Below, piece by piece: positions 1-8,275 of a stretch of 64,000 nt of DNA (positions within the stretch are counted from its first letter, which is position 1; every line of letters begins with the position of its first letter). The translations under genes and the position numbers were made by a program. Origin of the DNA: Campylobacterota bacterium (lineage in GTDB: Bacteria; Babelota; Babeliae; Babelales; RVW-14). The notes under the pieces are model-generated. The model searched no databases. It was not told the DNA's origin and saw only the letters and a list, made by a program, of their open reading frames with translations. Location of the stretch: contig JACKCO010000004.1 in the NCBI GenBank assembly GCA_020633995.1, forward strand, positions 124,001-188,000. The letters run 5' to 3'.

Positions 1-320
1 GTAAGTATATTCGCGTTTCTCCATACAAATTGCGCCCTTATGCGGATGTAATTCGTGGGTTTGCGGCCGATAAGGCATTTGCGTGGCTGAGAACATGTAC
101 TGTTAAACGGGTTAGGCCGATCATTAAGACGCTTCATTCTGCGTATTCAAATGCATGTCAGAAAAATCCAGAGATCAATGACATGGCAGAGTTGTATGTT
201 AAAGAAATACGCGTCGACCAGGGGCCGATAGTAAAATATTTTAAACCTGGCGCCATGGGACGAGCTTTCATGCAAAGAAAGCGTTTGTGCCACTTGGAAA
301 TTGTATTGGATAAGAGATAA
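1..320 (+). CDS. rplV: 50S ribosomal protein L22, 5'-truncated
   Basis: The reading frame is open from the window edge (codons begin at base 3), so the start lies outside. L22 binds 23S rRNA and lines the peptide exit tunnel. The visible part opens with KYIRVSPYKLR, matching the conserved K-Y-x-R-x-S-P-x-K-L-R stretch near the L22 N-terminus, and ends in a basic segment followed by HLEIVL, matching the family's C-terminal strand. It lies directly before rpsC, as in the S10 operon. The tunnel-loop part (VKYFKPGAMGRAFMQRKR) is close to the usual A-x-G-R-A form. Confidence 0.93.
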   Translation, partial: KYIRVSPYKLRPYADVIRGFAADKAFAWLRTCTVKRVRPIIKTLHSAYSNACQKNPEINDMAELYVKEIRVDQGPIVKYFKPGAMGRAFMQRKRLCHLEIVLDKR

Positions 321-345
321 AACTATTTTTTTGAGGTAATGCGTC

Positions 346-978
346 GTGGGACAAAAGGTTCATCCATTTGGTTTTAGACTTGGAGTTTTTGAAGATTGGC
401 ATGCTCGTTGGTTTGCAAAAGGTAAGTATTGTGACGAGCTTAAAGAAGATTTTCGAGTGCGAGAATTTCTTTCTAAGAGATTGAATAATACTGACATTGC
501 AAGGATTGTAATAGAGAAAGCTGTCGACAATGTCCGGATTGTTATTTTTACCTCTCGTCCTGGTTATGTGATTGGTAAAAAAGGTCAAGGTGTAGAGCAA
601 TTAAAGGCAGACCTGTTTAATTTCTTGAAAAAAAACGTAGATGTTTCTGTGCAAGAAGTTAGAGTACCTGAACTCAGTGCACTACTCGTTGCAAAGTCTA
701 TTGCTGAGCAGATTGGAAAGCGTGTTAGCTACAAGAGGCTCATGAAAAAATCTGGTTATGCAATTTTGAAAAGTGGTGCAAGAGGTGTAAAAATTTGTAT
801 TTCTGGTAGACTTGGTGGCGCTGAAATTGCTCGTACGGAATGGTTGAGATTAGGTTCAACACCACTTCATACTTTAAGAGCAAACATTGATTATGCATTT
901 ACTGAAGCATATACAACGTATGGAATGATTGGCGTTAAAGTTTGGATATGCAAGGGTGAGTACTCTGCCAATCGTTGA
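346..978 (+). CDS. rpsC: 30S ribosomal protein S3
   Basis: S3 is a small-subunit head protein at the mRNA entry channel. The 210-residue protein starts with the family signature MGQKVHPFGFRLG and has a KH domain with its GKKG loop at residues 77-80. The C-terminal domain contains GAEIARTEW and ends soon after IGVKVWI, as expected. The start is GTG at 346, preceded at good distance by TTGAGGT. The gap to rplV is 25 bases and to rplP 13, so it is co-transcribed with them. Length is normal for the family. Confidence 0.97.
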   Translation: MGQKVHPFGFRLGVFEDWHARWFAKGKYCDELKEDFRVREFLSKRLNNTDIARIVIEKAVDNVRIVIFTSRPGYVIGKKGQGVEQLKADLFNFLKKNVDVSVQEVRVPELSALLVAKSIAEQIGKRVSYKRLMKKSGYAILKSGARGVKICISGRLGGAEIARTEWLRLGSTPLHTLRANIDYAFTEAYTTYGMIGVKVWICKGEYSANR

Positions 979-991
979 AAGGTTATAAATC

Positions 992-1438
992 ATGTTGATG
1001 CCAAAAAAAATAAAATACCGCAAGGTACAAAGAGGTAGACTAAAAGGGCGTGCTAAAGGCGGCAGGGACCTACTTTTTGGTGATTATGGGCTTGTTGCAG
1101 TTGACCCTTCGTGGGTAACAGCTCGTCAGATTGAGTCTATTCGTGTGGCTGTAAATAGGAAACTAAAGAAAATTGGTGAAATTTTTCTGCGAGTTTTTCC
1201 TGATAAACCCATCACCAAAAAACCAGCTGAAACGCGAATGGGTAAAGGTAAGGGTAGCCCAGAGTTTTGGGTAGCGGCTGTTAAGCGTGGCAAGATGATT
1301 GTTGAAATTAAGGGTAGTTTTGACAAAGAAGTGGCTAAGCAAATTCTGAAAGCTGCATCTTATAAGCTACCGATGAAGACTCGTTTTGTTGCCCGTGATG
1401 AGCAGGTAGTACAGCAATCTGAAGCGACAACGGCTTAG
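992..1438 (+). CDS. rplP: 50S ribosomal protein L16
   Basis: L16 sits near the A site and helps organise helices of 23S rRNA. The 148-residue protein opens with MLMPKKIKYRKVQRG, the normal L16 N-terminus. It contains the strongly conserved FPDKPITKKPAETRMGKGKG stretch at residues 69-88, ending in GKGKG. A second in-frame ATG two codons later (998) is possible, but the first matches the family and has AAAGG upstream. It lies between rpsC and rpmC in the usual order. Confidence 0.97.
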   Translation: MLMPKKIKYRKVQRGRLKGRAKGGRDLLFGDYGLVAVDPSWVTARQIESIRVAVNRKLKKIGEIFLRVFPDKPITKKPAETRMGKGKGSPEFWVAAVKRGKMIVEIKGSFDKEVAKQILKAASYKLPMKTRFVARDEQVVQQSEATTA

Positions 1439-1451
1439 GGGAAGGTTATTT

Positions 1452-1646
1452 ATGTTAACTAAAAAAGAACTGAAGGCGCTTGACAGCGCGTCACTTAAAA
1501 ATGAAGTTGCCTCGTTAAGACAGGAGCTTTTTACTCTGAAGTTGAGTAAAAATACTGGTCAGGTAAAGAACTATTCACAATTTAGAGCACTTCGTGTTCA
1601 AGTTGCTCGAGCTTTAACACTACTTAAGCAGAAAGAAGCTCGCTAA
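1452..1646 (+). CDS. rpmC: 50S ribosomal protein L29
   Basis: L29 is a small helical-hairpin protein near the tunnel exit that helps dock trigger factor and SRP. The 64-residue protein has the family layout: LxxxL-rich first helix (KELKALDSASLKNEVASLRQ) and a second helix with VARALTLLKQKE. Its place between rplP and rpsQ is canonical. Residue 31 onwards (KLSKNTGQVKNYSQFRALR) aligns with the usual 'tgqlenp.rir.vrr' region, here with a different central turn. Confidence 0.92.
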   Translation: MLTKKELKALDSASLKNEVASLRQELFTLKLSKNTGQVKNYSQFRALRVQVARALTLLKQKEAR

Positions 1647-1719
1647 TTTTAAAAAAATCCCTGTGGGGGGTGTTTGTTAAAGGTATAATAAAGAAATATA
1701 GGTAAGAAAGAACCTGGCG

Positions 1720-2007
1720 ATGGAGAATAATATAAAGCACGACGTTGATCAAGCGCAAACGAGCAAAGGCCTTGTACTTGCCGGTGAAGTTGTTTCTGAC
1801 AAGATGGATAAAACTGTTGTTGTTAGAGTTTTAAGCACCTTCACTCATCCACTGTACGGTAAGATTGTACGTCGTTATAAAAAGTACAAAGTCCACGATG
1901 AGCAAAATCAAGCTCGAGTTGGGGATAAGGTGGAAATGGTAAAAACAAAACCATTTTCAAAAACGAAGCATATGAAGCTAGTAAAAATTGTTGAAAACGC
2001 TGCTTAG
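1720..2007 (+). CDS. rpsQ: 30S ribosomal protein S17
   Basis: S17 is a primary 16S rRNA binder with an OB fold. Residues from about 16 (KGLVLAGEVVSDKMDKTVVV) match the family start, including VVSDKMDKTVVV, and YKVHDE/GDKVEM motifs follow. About 14 residues precede the usual N-terminus; no better in-frame start is evident, so this is a short extension. The 73-base gap to rpmC is larger than others in the operon and contains TATAAT at 1684-1689 without a convincing -35 element. Confidence 0.95.
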   Translation: MENNIKHDVDQAQTSKGLVLAGEVVSDKMDKTVVVRVLSTFTHPLYGKIVRRYKKYKVHDEQNQARVGDKVEMVKTKPFSKTKHMKLVKIVENAA

Positions 2008-2021
2008 TGGAGACTTAGAAG

Positions 2022-2390
2022 ATGGTACAAGAACAGTCGATGTTAGACGTTGCTGATAATTCAGGTGCAAAGAAGGTACAGGTTATTCGAGTAACCGGAA
2101 GCACGAGAAAGCGTTTTGCATATTTAGGCGACATCGTGAAGGTTACAGTAAAAAAAGCTCTCCCTGGTGGAACAGTTAAAAAAAGCGAAGTTCACAATGC
2201 GGTGATTGTTCGAACCAAAAAGGAATTTCGACGTTCTGATGGAAGCTATATTCGTTTTGATAATAACGCTGCTGTGATTATAGATAAAGATAAGCAACCT
2301 ATGGGTACTCGTATTTTTGGTCCGATTGCTCGAGAGCTTAAAAGTATTGGTTATTCAAAAATAGCTTCTCTTGCGCCAGAAGTTTTATAG
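2022..2390 (+). CDS. rplN: 50S ribosomal protein L14
   Basis: L14 binds 23S rRNA at the subunit interface and contacts 16S helix 14. The 122-residue length is standard. The start MVQEQSMLDVADNSGAKKV carries the VADNSGAK signature, and the C-terminal half has YIRFDNNAAVIIDKDKQP and GTRIFGPIARELK, both typical. It follows rpsQ by 14 bases and precedes rplX by 16, as in the spc operon. Confidence 0.97.
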   Translation: MVQEQSMLDVADNSGAKKVQVIRVTGSTRKRFAYLGDIVKVTVKKALPGGTVKKSEVHNAVIVRTKKEFRRSDGSYIRFDNNAAVIIDKDKQPMGTRIFGPIARELKSIGYSKIASLAPEVL

Positions 2391-2406
2391 CATTTAGGTA
2401 AGTTTT

Positions 2407-2724
2407 ATGTTGAGTCGAATAAAGAAAAATGATACGGTTGTTGTTTTATCCGGAAAAGATAAAACAAAGCAGGGAGTTGTTCTTTCTGTGGACCCCAAAA
2501 AGTCAACACTGATAGCAAAAGATTTGGGTGTTGTTACTCGTCACGTTAAGGCAAAAAAAGCTGGCGAAAAGGGTAAGATTGTTCAAGAAGAGCGACCGAT
2601 TGCTTTGTGTAAAGTAATGCCTGTTTGTCCTGCATGTAAAAAGCCCTGCCGAATTAAGGTGAAGTTTGTAGAAGAAGGACAAAAAAAGGTTCGATCTTGT
2701 CATCGTTGTAGAGAAGAATTTTAA
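2407..2724 (+). CDS. rplX: 50S ribosomal protein L24
   Basis: L24 initiates assembly of the large subunit. The N-terminal KOW motif is clear at residues 6-30 (KKNDTVVVLSGKDKTKQGVV). The C-terminal half keeps two Cys pairs, C74/C77 and C98/C101, giving a probable zinc-binding knuckle seen in many bacterial L24 proteins. Length (105) is normal. RBS is AGGTAAG before ATG. It lies between rplN and rplE in the usual order. Confidence 0.96.
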   Translation: MLSRIKKNDTVVVLSGKDKTKQGVVLSVDPKKSTLIAKDLGVVTRHVKAKKAGEKGKIVQEERPIALCKVMPVCPACKKPCRIKVKFVEEGQKKVRSCHRCREEF

Positions 2725-2737
2725 GGATTAGTAAATT

Positions 2738-3286
2738 ATGAAATCACGCTTGGAAGAACTTTATAGAAGCACTATTTGTCCTGCCCTTGTAAAAGACCTT
2801 AAGCTGAAGAATGTTATGCAGGCTCCTGTGATTACAAAAATAGTCGTTAATATCGGCTTGAAGGATGCGGTAACTGACAGTAAGGTTATTGATGCCACAA
2901 AAGATATTTTAGAGAAAATAACATGTCAGGCTGCGGTCAAAACAAGTGCGAGAAAGTCTATTGCCGGGTTTAAGTTGCGTCAAGGTGTTCCAATTGGTCT
3001 AAAGGTGACGCTGCGTAAATCGAAAATGTACCACTTTCTAGATAAGATTATCAATGTTGTTTTACCTTCGGTACGTGATTTTCAGGGGGTAGGTATTAAA
3101 TTTGATGGTACTGGAAACTATAATCTTGGACTGAAAGATTGGATGGTTTTCCCTGAAGTAGATTATGATAAAGTTGATAAAAGTCGTGGTATGAATATTA
3201 CAATTCACACAACAGCGATGTCTGATGATCATGCTCATGTTCTTTTAAGTAAGTTTAATGTTCCTTTTAAGAGAACAGAGAGGTAG
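2738..3286 (+). CDS. rplE: 50S ribosomal protein L5
   Basis: L5 binds 5S rRNA and contacts P-site tRNA and S13. The 182-residue protein shows the family landmarks: P-x-I-T-K-I-V-V-N-I-G near residue 30, a QAAVKTSARKSIAGFKLRQG segment matching the conserved 'tkArkSiAgFklReg' stretch, VTLR, and an FPE-containing C-terminal part (DWMVFPEVDYDKVDK). It is 14 bases after rplX and 7 before rpsN. Confidence 0.97.
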   Translation: MKSRLEELYRSTICPALVKDLKLKNVMQAPVITKIVVNIGLKDAVTDSKVIDATKDILEKITCQAAVKTSARKSIAGFKLRQGVPIGLKVTLRKSKMYHFLDKIINVVLPSVRDFQGVGIKFDGTGNYNLGLKDWMVFPEVDYDKVDKSRGMNITIHTTAMSDDHAHVLLSKFNVPFKRTER

Positions 3287-3292
3287 AAGGTT

Positions 3293-3478
3293 ATGGCAAA
3301 AAAAGCGTTGATTGAGAAATCCAAGAGAGAGCCCAAGTATAAAGTTCGCGCTAGAAATCGTTGTTCATTGTGTGGTAGGCCGCGTGGTTTCATGCGTCTT
3401 TTTGGGTTGTGCAGAATTTGTTTTAGAAAATACGCGTTAGAAGGCCTATTGCCTGGTGTAAGAAAAGCGAGCTGGTAA
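3293..3478 (+). CDS. rpsN: 30S ribosomal protein S14, zinc-binding (type Z)
   Basis: S14 organises the 30S head. At 61 residues this is the short zinc-binding form (rpsZ), with C24-x2-C27 and C40-x2-C43 as ligands, rather than the longer cysteine-free C-minus form. The ending GLLPGVRKASW is characteristic. The RBS is the AGAGAGGTAGAAGG run that overlaps the end of rplE. The gene sits in the standard spc position between rplE and rpsH. Confidence 0.97.
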   Translation: MAKKALIEKSKREPKYKVRARNRCSLCGRPRGFMRLFGLCRICFRKYALEGLLPGVRKASW

Positions 3479-3505
3479 GGCTACATAAATTGTGGAGACT
3501 TTATA

Positions 3506-3898
3506 ATGTCGGTTGATTCTATTGGTGATTTTTTGACAATAATTCGCAACGGTATTAGCGTTGCAAAGCGTTCAGTAGTTATACCTTTTTCTAGTTTGAA
3601 GCATGAAATTGCTCGTGTTCTTAAGGACGAAGGATACATCACTGATTTTCAGGTAGTTCAAGAAGAGCAAAAAAAGAACTTACTTGTTCGTTTAAAGTAT
3701 GTTGATGGCGAGTCGGTTATACATGAAATTAAAAGAGTTAGTACTCCCGGCAGACGACGCTATGAATGTGTCGCGGAAATTGAGCAAGTAATTGGTGGTT
3801 TGGGTATTTCTATTCTTACCACGAGTAAAGGTGTAATAACTGACAGACAGGCCAAAAAGTTAAACGTTGGCGGCGAAGTTATTTGTCATATCTGGTAA
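3506..3898 (+). CDS. rpsH: 30S ribosomal protein S8
   Basis: S8 binds the central domain of 16S rRNA and in many bacteria autoregulates the spc operon by binding its mRNA. The 130-residue protein starts MSVDSIGDFLTIIRNG, and the C-terminal half has ISTP-like VSTPGRRRY, GLGISILTTSKGVITDRQAKKLNVGGEVICHIW, all diagnostic. It is preceded by TGGAGAC. The TAA stop is directly followed by the RBS of rplF. Confidence 0.97.
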   Translation: MSVDSIGDFLTIIRNGISVAKRSVVIPFSSLKHEIARVLKDEGYITDFQVVQEEQKKNLLVRLKYVDGESVIHEIKRVSTPGRRRYECVAEIEQVIGGLGISILTTSKGVITDRQAKKLNVGGEVICHIW

Positions 3899-3908
3899 GG
3901 AACGTCAT

Positions 3909-4445
3909 ATGTCAAAGATTGGAAAGAAACCTATAGCTATTTCAACCGCTAAAGTTGAGGTTGATGGGAACAGGCTCAAGATTACTGGTGGAAAAATAAC
4001 GTTTGACCACGAACTTCCGGAAGGCATGAATGCTGTTCTTGAAGATGGTAAATTAAATATTGGAATTGCTAATAATACCCGTGAAAATAGAATGCTTTGG
4101 GGGCTTCATAGAATGCTTGTTGCAAACAAAGTACAAGGGGTAGAAAAAGGTTTCGAGCAAAAGTTTAATATAGTGGGACTTGGTTATAAGGCACAGGTAA
4201 GTGGTAGTCAGATGATTTTTTCCCTCGGCTATACACATAAAATTAATTTTGACTTACCAGAAGGTGTAACCGCTGAAGTTGACAAGACTGGTCAGAAGCT
4301 TGTGTTTCGCTCTCATGATAAATTTTTGCTTGGTAATGTCTGCAGCAAAGTAAGATCTTTTAGACCGCCTGAGCCATATAAAGGGACAGGTATTATTAAA
4401 GAAGGCGAAGTTATTTTACGTAAAGCTGGAAAGACAAAGGCATAA
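3909..4445 (+). CDS. rplF: 50S ribosomal protein L6
   Basis: L6 lies near the GTPase-associated centre. The start is placed at ATG 3909 (MSKIGKKPIAI), the conserved N-terminus, with AAGGA nine bases upstream; an upstream in-frame start at 3867 lies inside rpsH and is unlikely. The 178 residues hold two L6 repeats, and the C-terminal signature appears as RSFRPPEPYKGTGI followed by RKAGKTKA. Confidence 0.96.
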   Translation: MSKIGKKPIAISTAKVEVDGNRLKITGGKITFDHELPEGMNAVLEDGKLNIGIANNTRENRMLWGLHRMLVANKVQGVEKGFEQKFNIVGLGYKAQVSGSQMIFSLGYTHKINFDLPEGVTAEVDKTGQKLVFRSHDKFLLGNVCSKVRSFRPPEPYKGTGIIKEGEVILRKAGKTKA

Positions 4446-4482
4446 GTAGGATTTAATAATTAACTTTTTAAGAGGTGCTTTT

Positions 4483-4839
4483 GTGAGCCTGCAAAAAAAT
4501 ATTAAGAAAAGAAAAATTAAAAGAAGTTTTCGCGTAAGAAATAAGCAAGTAAGTCGTGGTAAAAAGTTGCGTGTTAGTGTCTTTAAAAGTTTGAGTAATA
4601 TTTATGCTCAAATTATTGATGATAGCCAGCACAAGACGCTTGCAAGTTTTTCGTCCTTGCAACTAGCTAAAAAAGATGGTGATAAAAAATCACAAGCAAA
4701 ACAAGTTGGCCTAGAGCTTGGCAAAGTAGCTGTAGACAAAGATATCAAAGATGTTTTCTTTGATCGTGGTTGTTACTTGTATCATGGAAGAATGCAAGCG
4801 CTCGCTGATGGGCTTCGTGAAGCAGGTCTAAGTTTTTAG
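4483..4839 (+). CDS. rplR: 50S ribosomal protein L18
   Basis: L18 binds 5S rRNA with L5. The 118-residue protein has a basic N-terminus followed by RVSVFKSLSNIYAQIIDD, matching the 'RLsVfRSnkhIYaQvIdD' core, and the C-terminal FDRGCYLYHGRMQALADGLREAGL, close to the consensus 'FDRGgylYhGrVkAlAdaaRegGL'. The start is GTG at 4483 preceded by AGAGGTG. Gap to rplF is 37 bases. Confidence 0.96.
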   Translation: MSLQKNIKKRKIKRSFRVRNKQVSRGKKLRVSVFKSLSNIYAQIIDDSQHKTLASFSSLQLAKKDGDKKSQAKQVGLELGKVAVDKDIKDVFFDRGCYLYHGRMQALADGLREAGLSF

Positions 4840-4894
4840 CATAGTTTTTTAATGCTTTTACTAAAATTATAAGAAAGTTCCTGGGATTATATTT

Positions 4895-5449
4895 ATGGCA
4901 GAAGAAAGAAATAAAAAGTCTCAAGTAGCAGCTACTAAGCAAGCGGCTCAACAAGAAGAGTATGCCGAGTCGGTATTGAACATTCGTCGTGTTGCAAAAG
5001 TAATTAAAGGTGGAAGAAGATTTGCCTTTTCAGCCCTTGTTGTGGTTGGGGATAAAAAGGGAAGAGTTGGCATTGCTCTCGGAAAAGGAAGAGAGGTTTC
5101 CTCTGCGATTTCAAAGGCATTACGTCGAGCAAAGAAAACGATGTTTGTTATTCCTCTTTATAAAACAACTATTCCTTACACAATTCTTGGTAGGCATGGA
5201 TCAAGCTCTGTTTTGCTAAGATCAGCGGCGAAGGGTACCGGACTTATTGCTGGTGGTGCCGTACGTTCTGTTATGGAAGCTCTGGGGGTTAGAGATGTAC
5301 TTGCAAAGTCATTGGGTTCATCAAATCCTCATAATGTTGCTAAAGCAACAATAGATGCCCTGAGTAAGTTAAAGTCAGCGCAACATTTCATGAAATTACG
5401 TGGTAAAAACATAAAAGAAATATTTGAGGATAAGAATGTTTCAGCTTAA
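4895..5449 (+). CDS. rpsE: 30S ribosomal protein S5
   Basis: S5 is at the mRNA entry channel and contributes to decoding accuracy. The 184-residue protein has a charged N-terminal tail, the S5 double-stranded RNA-binding domain (RRVAKVIKGGRRFAFSALVV, then GRVGIALGKGREVSSAI) and a C-terminal domain containing GTGLIAGGAVRSVMEALG and GSSNPHNVAKATIDAL. It directly overlaps rplO; rpmD, which normally lies between them, is not present. Confidence 0.97.
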   Translation: MAEERNKKSQVAATKQAAQQEEYAESVLNIRRVAKVIKGGRRFAFSALVVVGDKKGRVGIALGKGREVSSAISKALRRAKKTMFVIPLYKTTIPYTILGRHGSSSVLLRSAAKGTGLIAGGAVRSVMEALGVRDVLAKSLGSSNPHNVAKATIDALSKLKSAQHFMKLRGKNIKEIFEDKNVSA

Positions 5450-5906
5450 TAAATTGGAAAAAACTACCACAAAAAGAAAACGCGTTGGTCGCGGTGGTGA
5501 TAAGGGAAGATATTCCGGTAGAGGTAAAGAGGGACAGCGTGCTCGTGCTGGTGGTAAGTCGGAGTTGAGGCCATTCTTTGAAGGTGGTCAGATGCCGTTG
5601 ATTAGGCGTTTGCCATGCCGTGGTTTTGTTAATCAATTTAAGACAGAGTATGAAGTAATTGGTTTACGTGATCTCGAGCGTAAGTTTGATGCAGGCGAAT
5701 GCGTTAATCGTCAGACATTGAAAGAAAAGGGGTTGATTAAACGTAAAAAAGTTCTTCCAGTTAAAGTGCTTTCAACTGGCACATTGAGTAAGCAATTAAC
5801 CGTTCAAGTAGACGCAATTAGCGAATCAGCGAAAGCTGCTATTGAACAAGTTGGCGGCAAGGTAGAATTGATCAAGGAGATGAGCAGTGGTGGTGCTTCT
5901 GCATAA
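5436..5906 (+). CDS. rplO: 50S ribosomal protein L15
   Basis: L15 is a late-assembly large-subunit protein. The chosen ATG at 5436 (MFQLNKLEKTT...) matches the family start and has GAGG about seven bases upstream; a longer reading frame begins at 5424. It overlaps rpsE by 14 bases. Family features are KRKRVGRGGDKGRYSGRGKEG, GGQMPLIRRLPCRGF and a basic C-terminal domain ending in KVELIKEM. The end overlaps secY by 20 bases, implying translational coupling. Confidence 0.95.
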   Translation: MFQLNKLEKTTTKRKRVGRGGDKGRYSGRGKEGQRARAGGKSELRPFFEGGQMPLIRRLPCRGFVNQFKTEYEVIGLRDLERKFDAGECVNRQTLKEKGLIKRKKVLPVKVLSTGTLSKQLTVQVDAISESAKAAIEQVGGKVELIKEMSSGGASA

Positions 5907-7209
5907 TTTAAAAAACATTTTTTTTGTAGCAGAACTCCGTAAGAAATTAGCATTTACATTTGCTATTTTTGGGGTTTTTCGCTTTGGTGCACATGTACCA
6001 ATTCCAGGGATTGATGTAGTTGCTTTAAATAATTTATTTAGTAGCGGCTTTAAAAGTGGTTTCTTAACCTATATGGATATGTTTTCAGGTGGTGCTTTGA
6101 GTAAGTTTGCCATCTTTGCATTGGGTATAGGTCCATACATCACAGCTTCTATTATGATGCAGATTTTGACGATAGCGGTCCCTTCTCTTGAGATGTTATC
6201 TAAGGAGGGGGAATATGGTCGTCGCATTATTAATCAGTATACTCGCTATTTAACAGTTTTGGTGAGTTTTTTACAGGCATTTAGTGCTGTTTTTCTTATA
6301 GAAAGAAATCCTGGAATTGTTGTTAGCCCTGGCTGGGCATTTAGATTGACTGCAGTGCTTATTTTGACTGTGGGGTCTTTATTTGTTATGTGGCTTGGCG
6401 AACAGGTGAATACACATGGACTGGGTAATGGCAGTTCGATGATTATTTTTGCAGGTATTGTAGCGTCTTTGCCTGGTGCAATTCTCAAGATTATTGAGAA
6501 TGTTCGGTTAGGACAGACGGATTTGCTGCTTGTCGGATTATTAATTTTAATTTCCCTAGCGGTGGTTTCGTGCATTATCTTTTTAGAAAAAGGTGAGCGT
6601 CGAGTTCCAATTCAATATGCTCGTAGAATTGTGGGCCAAAAGGTCTACGGCGGTCAGAGTTCGTATATTCCCCTCAAGCTTAATCCTACAGGAGTGGTGC
6701 CAGTTATTTTTGCAGGTGCCATGCTTTCAATGCCCGCAACAGTGGTGAGTTTGTTTGCTATGAAATGGCCGTATCTGAACCGCATTGTTAATGAGTGGTT
6801 TTTGGGTGATCGGCTGATTTATAATACGCTTCTTGCTGGATTAATTATGTTTTTTGTTTACTTTTATGCTTCGATTATTTTTAATCCGGTCGAACTTGCA
6901 GATAACTTGAGAAAGTCAGGAGGGTTTGTTTTAGGGATTAGACCAGGAAAGCGAACAGCTGAGTATTTTGATTTTCTGTTAACTCGTATTATTTTTGCGG
7001 GTGGTCTGTATATTGGATTTTTGGCTGTAGCGCCGAGTATATTGAAAAGTATTTTTGCATTTCCAGTTATGTTTAGCGGTGTTAGCCTGTTGATTGTAAT
7101 TGGTGTAGCGCTTGATACATCTGCTCAGATAGAAACTCACCTAATAGAACGTAAATATGAAGGCTTTTTAGGGGCAGGTCGTCGTCTTAAAGGTCGATAC
7201 GTAAGGTAA
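5887..7209 (+). CDS. secY: Sec translocase channel subunit SecY
   Basis: SecY forms the protein-conducting channel in the inner membrane, essential for exporting the many signal-peptide proteins in this window. The 440 residues contain ten hydrophobic segments. Landmarks are FRFGAHVPIPGID after TM1, the plug region with FSGGAL, GIGPYITASIMMQIL in TM2, and cytosolic loops EKGERRVPIQYARR and NPVELADNLRKSGGFVLGIRPGKRTAEY. Three GTG codons occur in a row at 5887-5895; AAGGAG at 5874-5879 is best placed for the first. adk, often next, is missing. Confidence 0.97.
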   Translation: MVVLLHNLKNIFFVAELRKKLAFTFAIFGVFRFGAHVPIPGIDVVALNNLFSSGFKSGFLTYMDMFSGGALSKFAIFALGIGPYITASIMMQILTIAVPSLEMLSKEGEYGRRIINQYTRYLTVLVSFLQAFSAVFLIERNPGIVVSPGWAFRLTAVLILTVGSLFVMWLGEQVNTHGLGNGSSMIIFAGIVASLPGAILKIIENVRLGQTDLLLVGLLILISLAVVSCIIFLEKGERRVPIQYARRIVGQKVYGGQSSYIPLKLNPTGVVPVIFAGAMLSMPATVVSLFAMKWPYLNRIVNEWFLGDRLIYNTLLAGLIMFFVYFYASIIFNPVELADNLRKSGGFVLGIRPGKRTAEYFDFLLTRIIFAGGLYIGFLAVAPSILKSIFAFPVMFSGVSLLIVIGVALDTSAQIETHLIERKYEGFLGAGRRLKGRYVR

Positions 7210-7219
7210 TAATAGATAC

Positions 7220-7975
7220 ATGAGCGGAATAATCATAAAGAATAAACATACTATAGAAAAGATGCGCATTGGAGGGAAACTTCTTGCTCAGATCATGCAT
7301 GAAATGCATGGCGAAGTTGTGGAGGGGGTGAGTACATTTCACTTGGATGCGCTTATTGAATCGAAGATGAGACAGGTTGGTTTAAAACCTGTTTGTAAGG
7401 GATATGCTGGATATAAATTTGCAACTTGTATTTCTTTGAATGATGTTGTTGTTCATGGTGTTCCCTCAAAAGAAATTATTTTAAAATCTGGTGATTTTGT
7501 TAAAATAGATGTGGTGGGTTCATATAAAAATTATTGTGTTGATATGGCACGATACTTTTTTGTGGGTGAAGTTGCTCAAATCACTGAAAAATTGGCACGC
7601 AGTGCCCAGAAGGCTTTAGATTTGGCAATTTCCAAAGCTACCGTTGGGAATCGTCTCTCCGATATTTCTTCATGTGTACAGGAAACTGTTGAAAAAGACG
7701 GTTTTGGTGTCGTAAGAGATTTTGCAGGACATGGCATAGGCAAAAGTATTCATGAAGCTCCAGATGTTCCAAACTATGGATCCCCTGGGCAGGGGCCGGT
7801 TTTGCGTGAGGGCATGGTGCTTGCCATAGAGCCTATGATTACACAACATAGTTATGAAGTTAAAGTTATGCCTGATGGATGGACAGCAAAGACTGTAGAT
7901 GGTGGTCTTGCTGCCCATGTGGAAGATACTGTTGTCATTACAGAGCAGGGTCCTGAAGTATTAACAAGGCTGTAG
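7220..7975 (+). CDS. map: Methionine aminopeptidase, type I
   Basis: Removes the initiator methionine from nascent proteins in the cytosol. The 251-residue protein has the pita-bread fold signatures: H79 (VVHG), metal ligands D97 (KIDVV), D108 (VDMAR), H171 (GHGIG), E204 (AIEPM) and E235 (VEDT), all present. It lacks an N-terminal zinc-finger extension. It begins 10 bases after secY, as in many bacteria where adk and map follow secY. Confidence 0.97.
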   Translation: MSGIIIKNKHTIEKMRIGGKLLAQIMHEMHGEVVEGVSTFHLDALIESKMRQVGLKPVCKGYAGYKFATCISLNDVVVHGVPSKEIILKSGDFVKIDVVGSYKNYCVDMARYFFVGEVAQITEKLARSAQKALDLAISKATVGNRLSDISSCVQETVEKDGFGVVRDFAGHGIGKSIHEAPDVPNYGSPGQGPVLREGMVLAIEPMITQHSYEVKVMPDGWTAKTVDGGLAAHVEDTVVITEQGPEVLTRL

Positions 7976-7993
7976 TTTGGAAAGAGACATTGA

Positions 7994-8227
7994 GTGAGTA
8001 TGAAAAAGAAAGAAGAATCTATATTGATGGACGGCATAGTTGAAAAGGCTTTGCCAAATGCGATGTTTCAGGTGAAAATGCTTGACAGTGATCATGCTGT
8101 ACTTGCGCATGTTTCTGGTAAAATGCGTATGCACTACATAAAGCTTTTGCCTGGGGATAAAGTGGCTGTTGAGCTATCTCCATATGATTTGACCAAGGGT
8201 AGGATTGTTTCTCGCTATAGACATTAA
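7994..8227 (+). CDS. infA: Translation initiation factor IF-1
   Basis: IF-1 binds the ribosomal A site during initiation. The protein is an S1/OB fold with the signatures ALPNAMFQV, VLAHVSGKMR and LLPGDKVAVELSPYDLTKGRI. The start shown is GTG 7994 (77 residues) with GGAAAG upstream; ATG 8000 two codons later is equally possible and would change only the first two residues. It lies between map and rpmJ, the usual place. Confidence 0.96.
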   Translation: MSMKKKEESILMDGIVEKALPNAMFQVKMLDSDHAVLAHVSGKMRMHYIKLLPGDKVAVELSPYDLTKGRIVSRYRH

Positions 8228-8275
8228 GTGAGTGCAAAAAAGTAAAATTTAAGAATATTGGATAGGTTTTAAGAC

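Noticed and set aside
1660..1719. Internal promoter or terminator between rpmC and rpsQ.
   Set aside because: TATAAT is present at 1684-1689 but no -35 at a suitable distance, and the GC-rich run does not form a stable hairpin.
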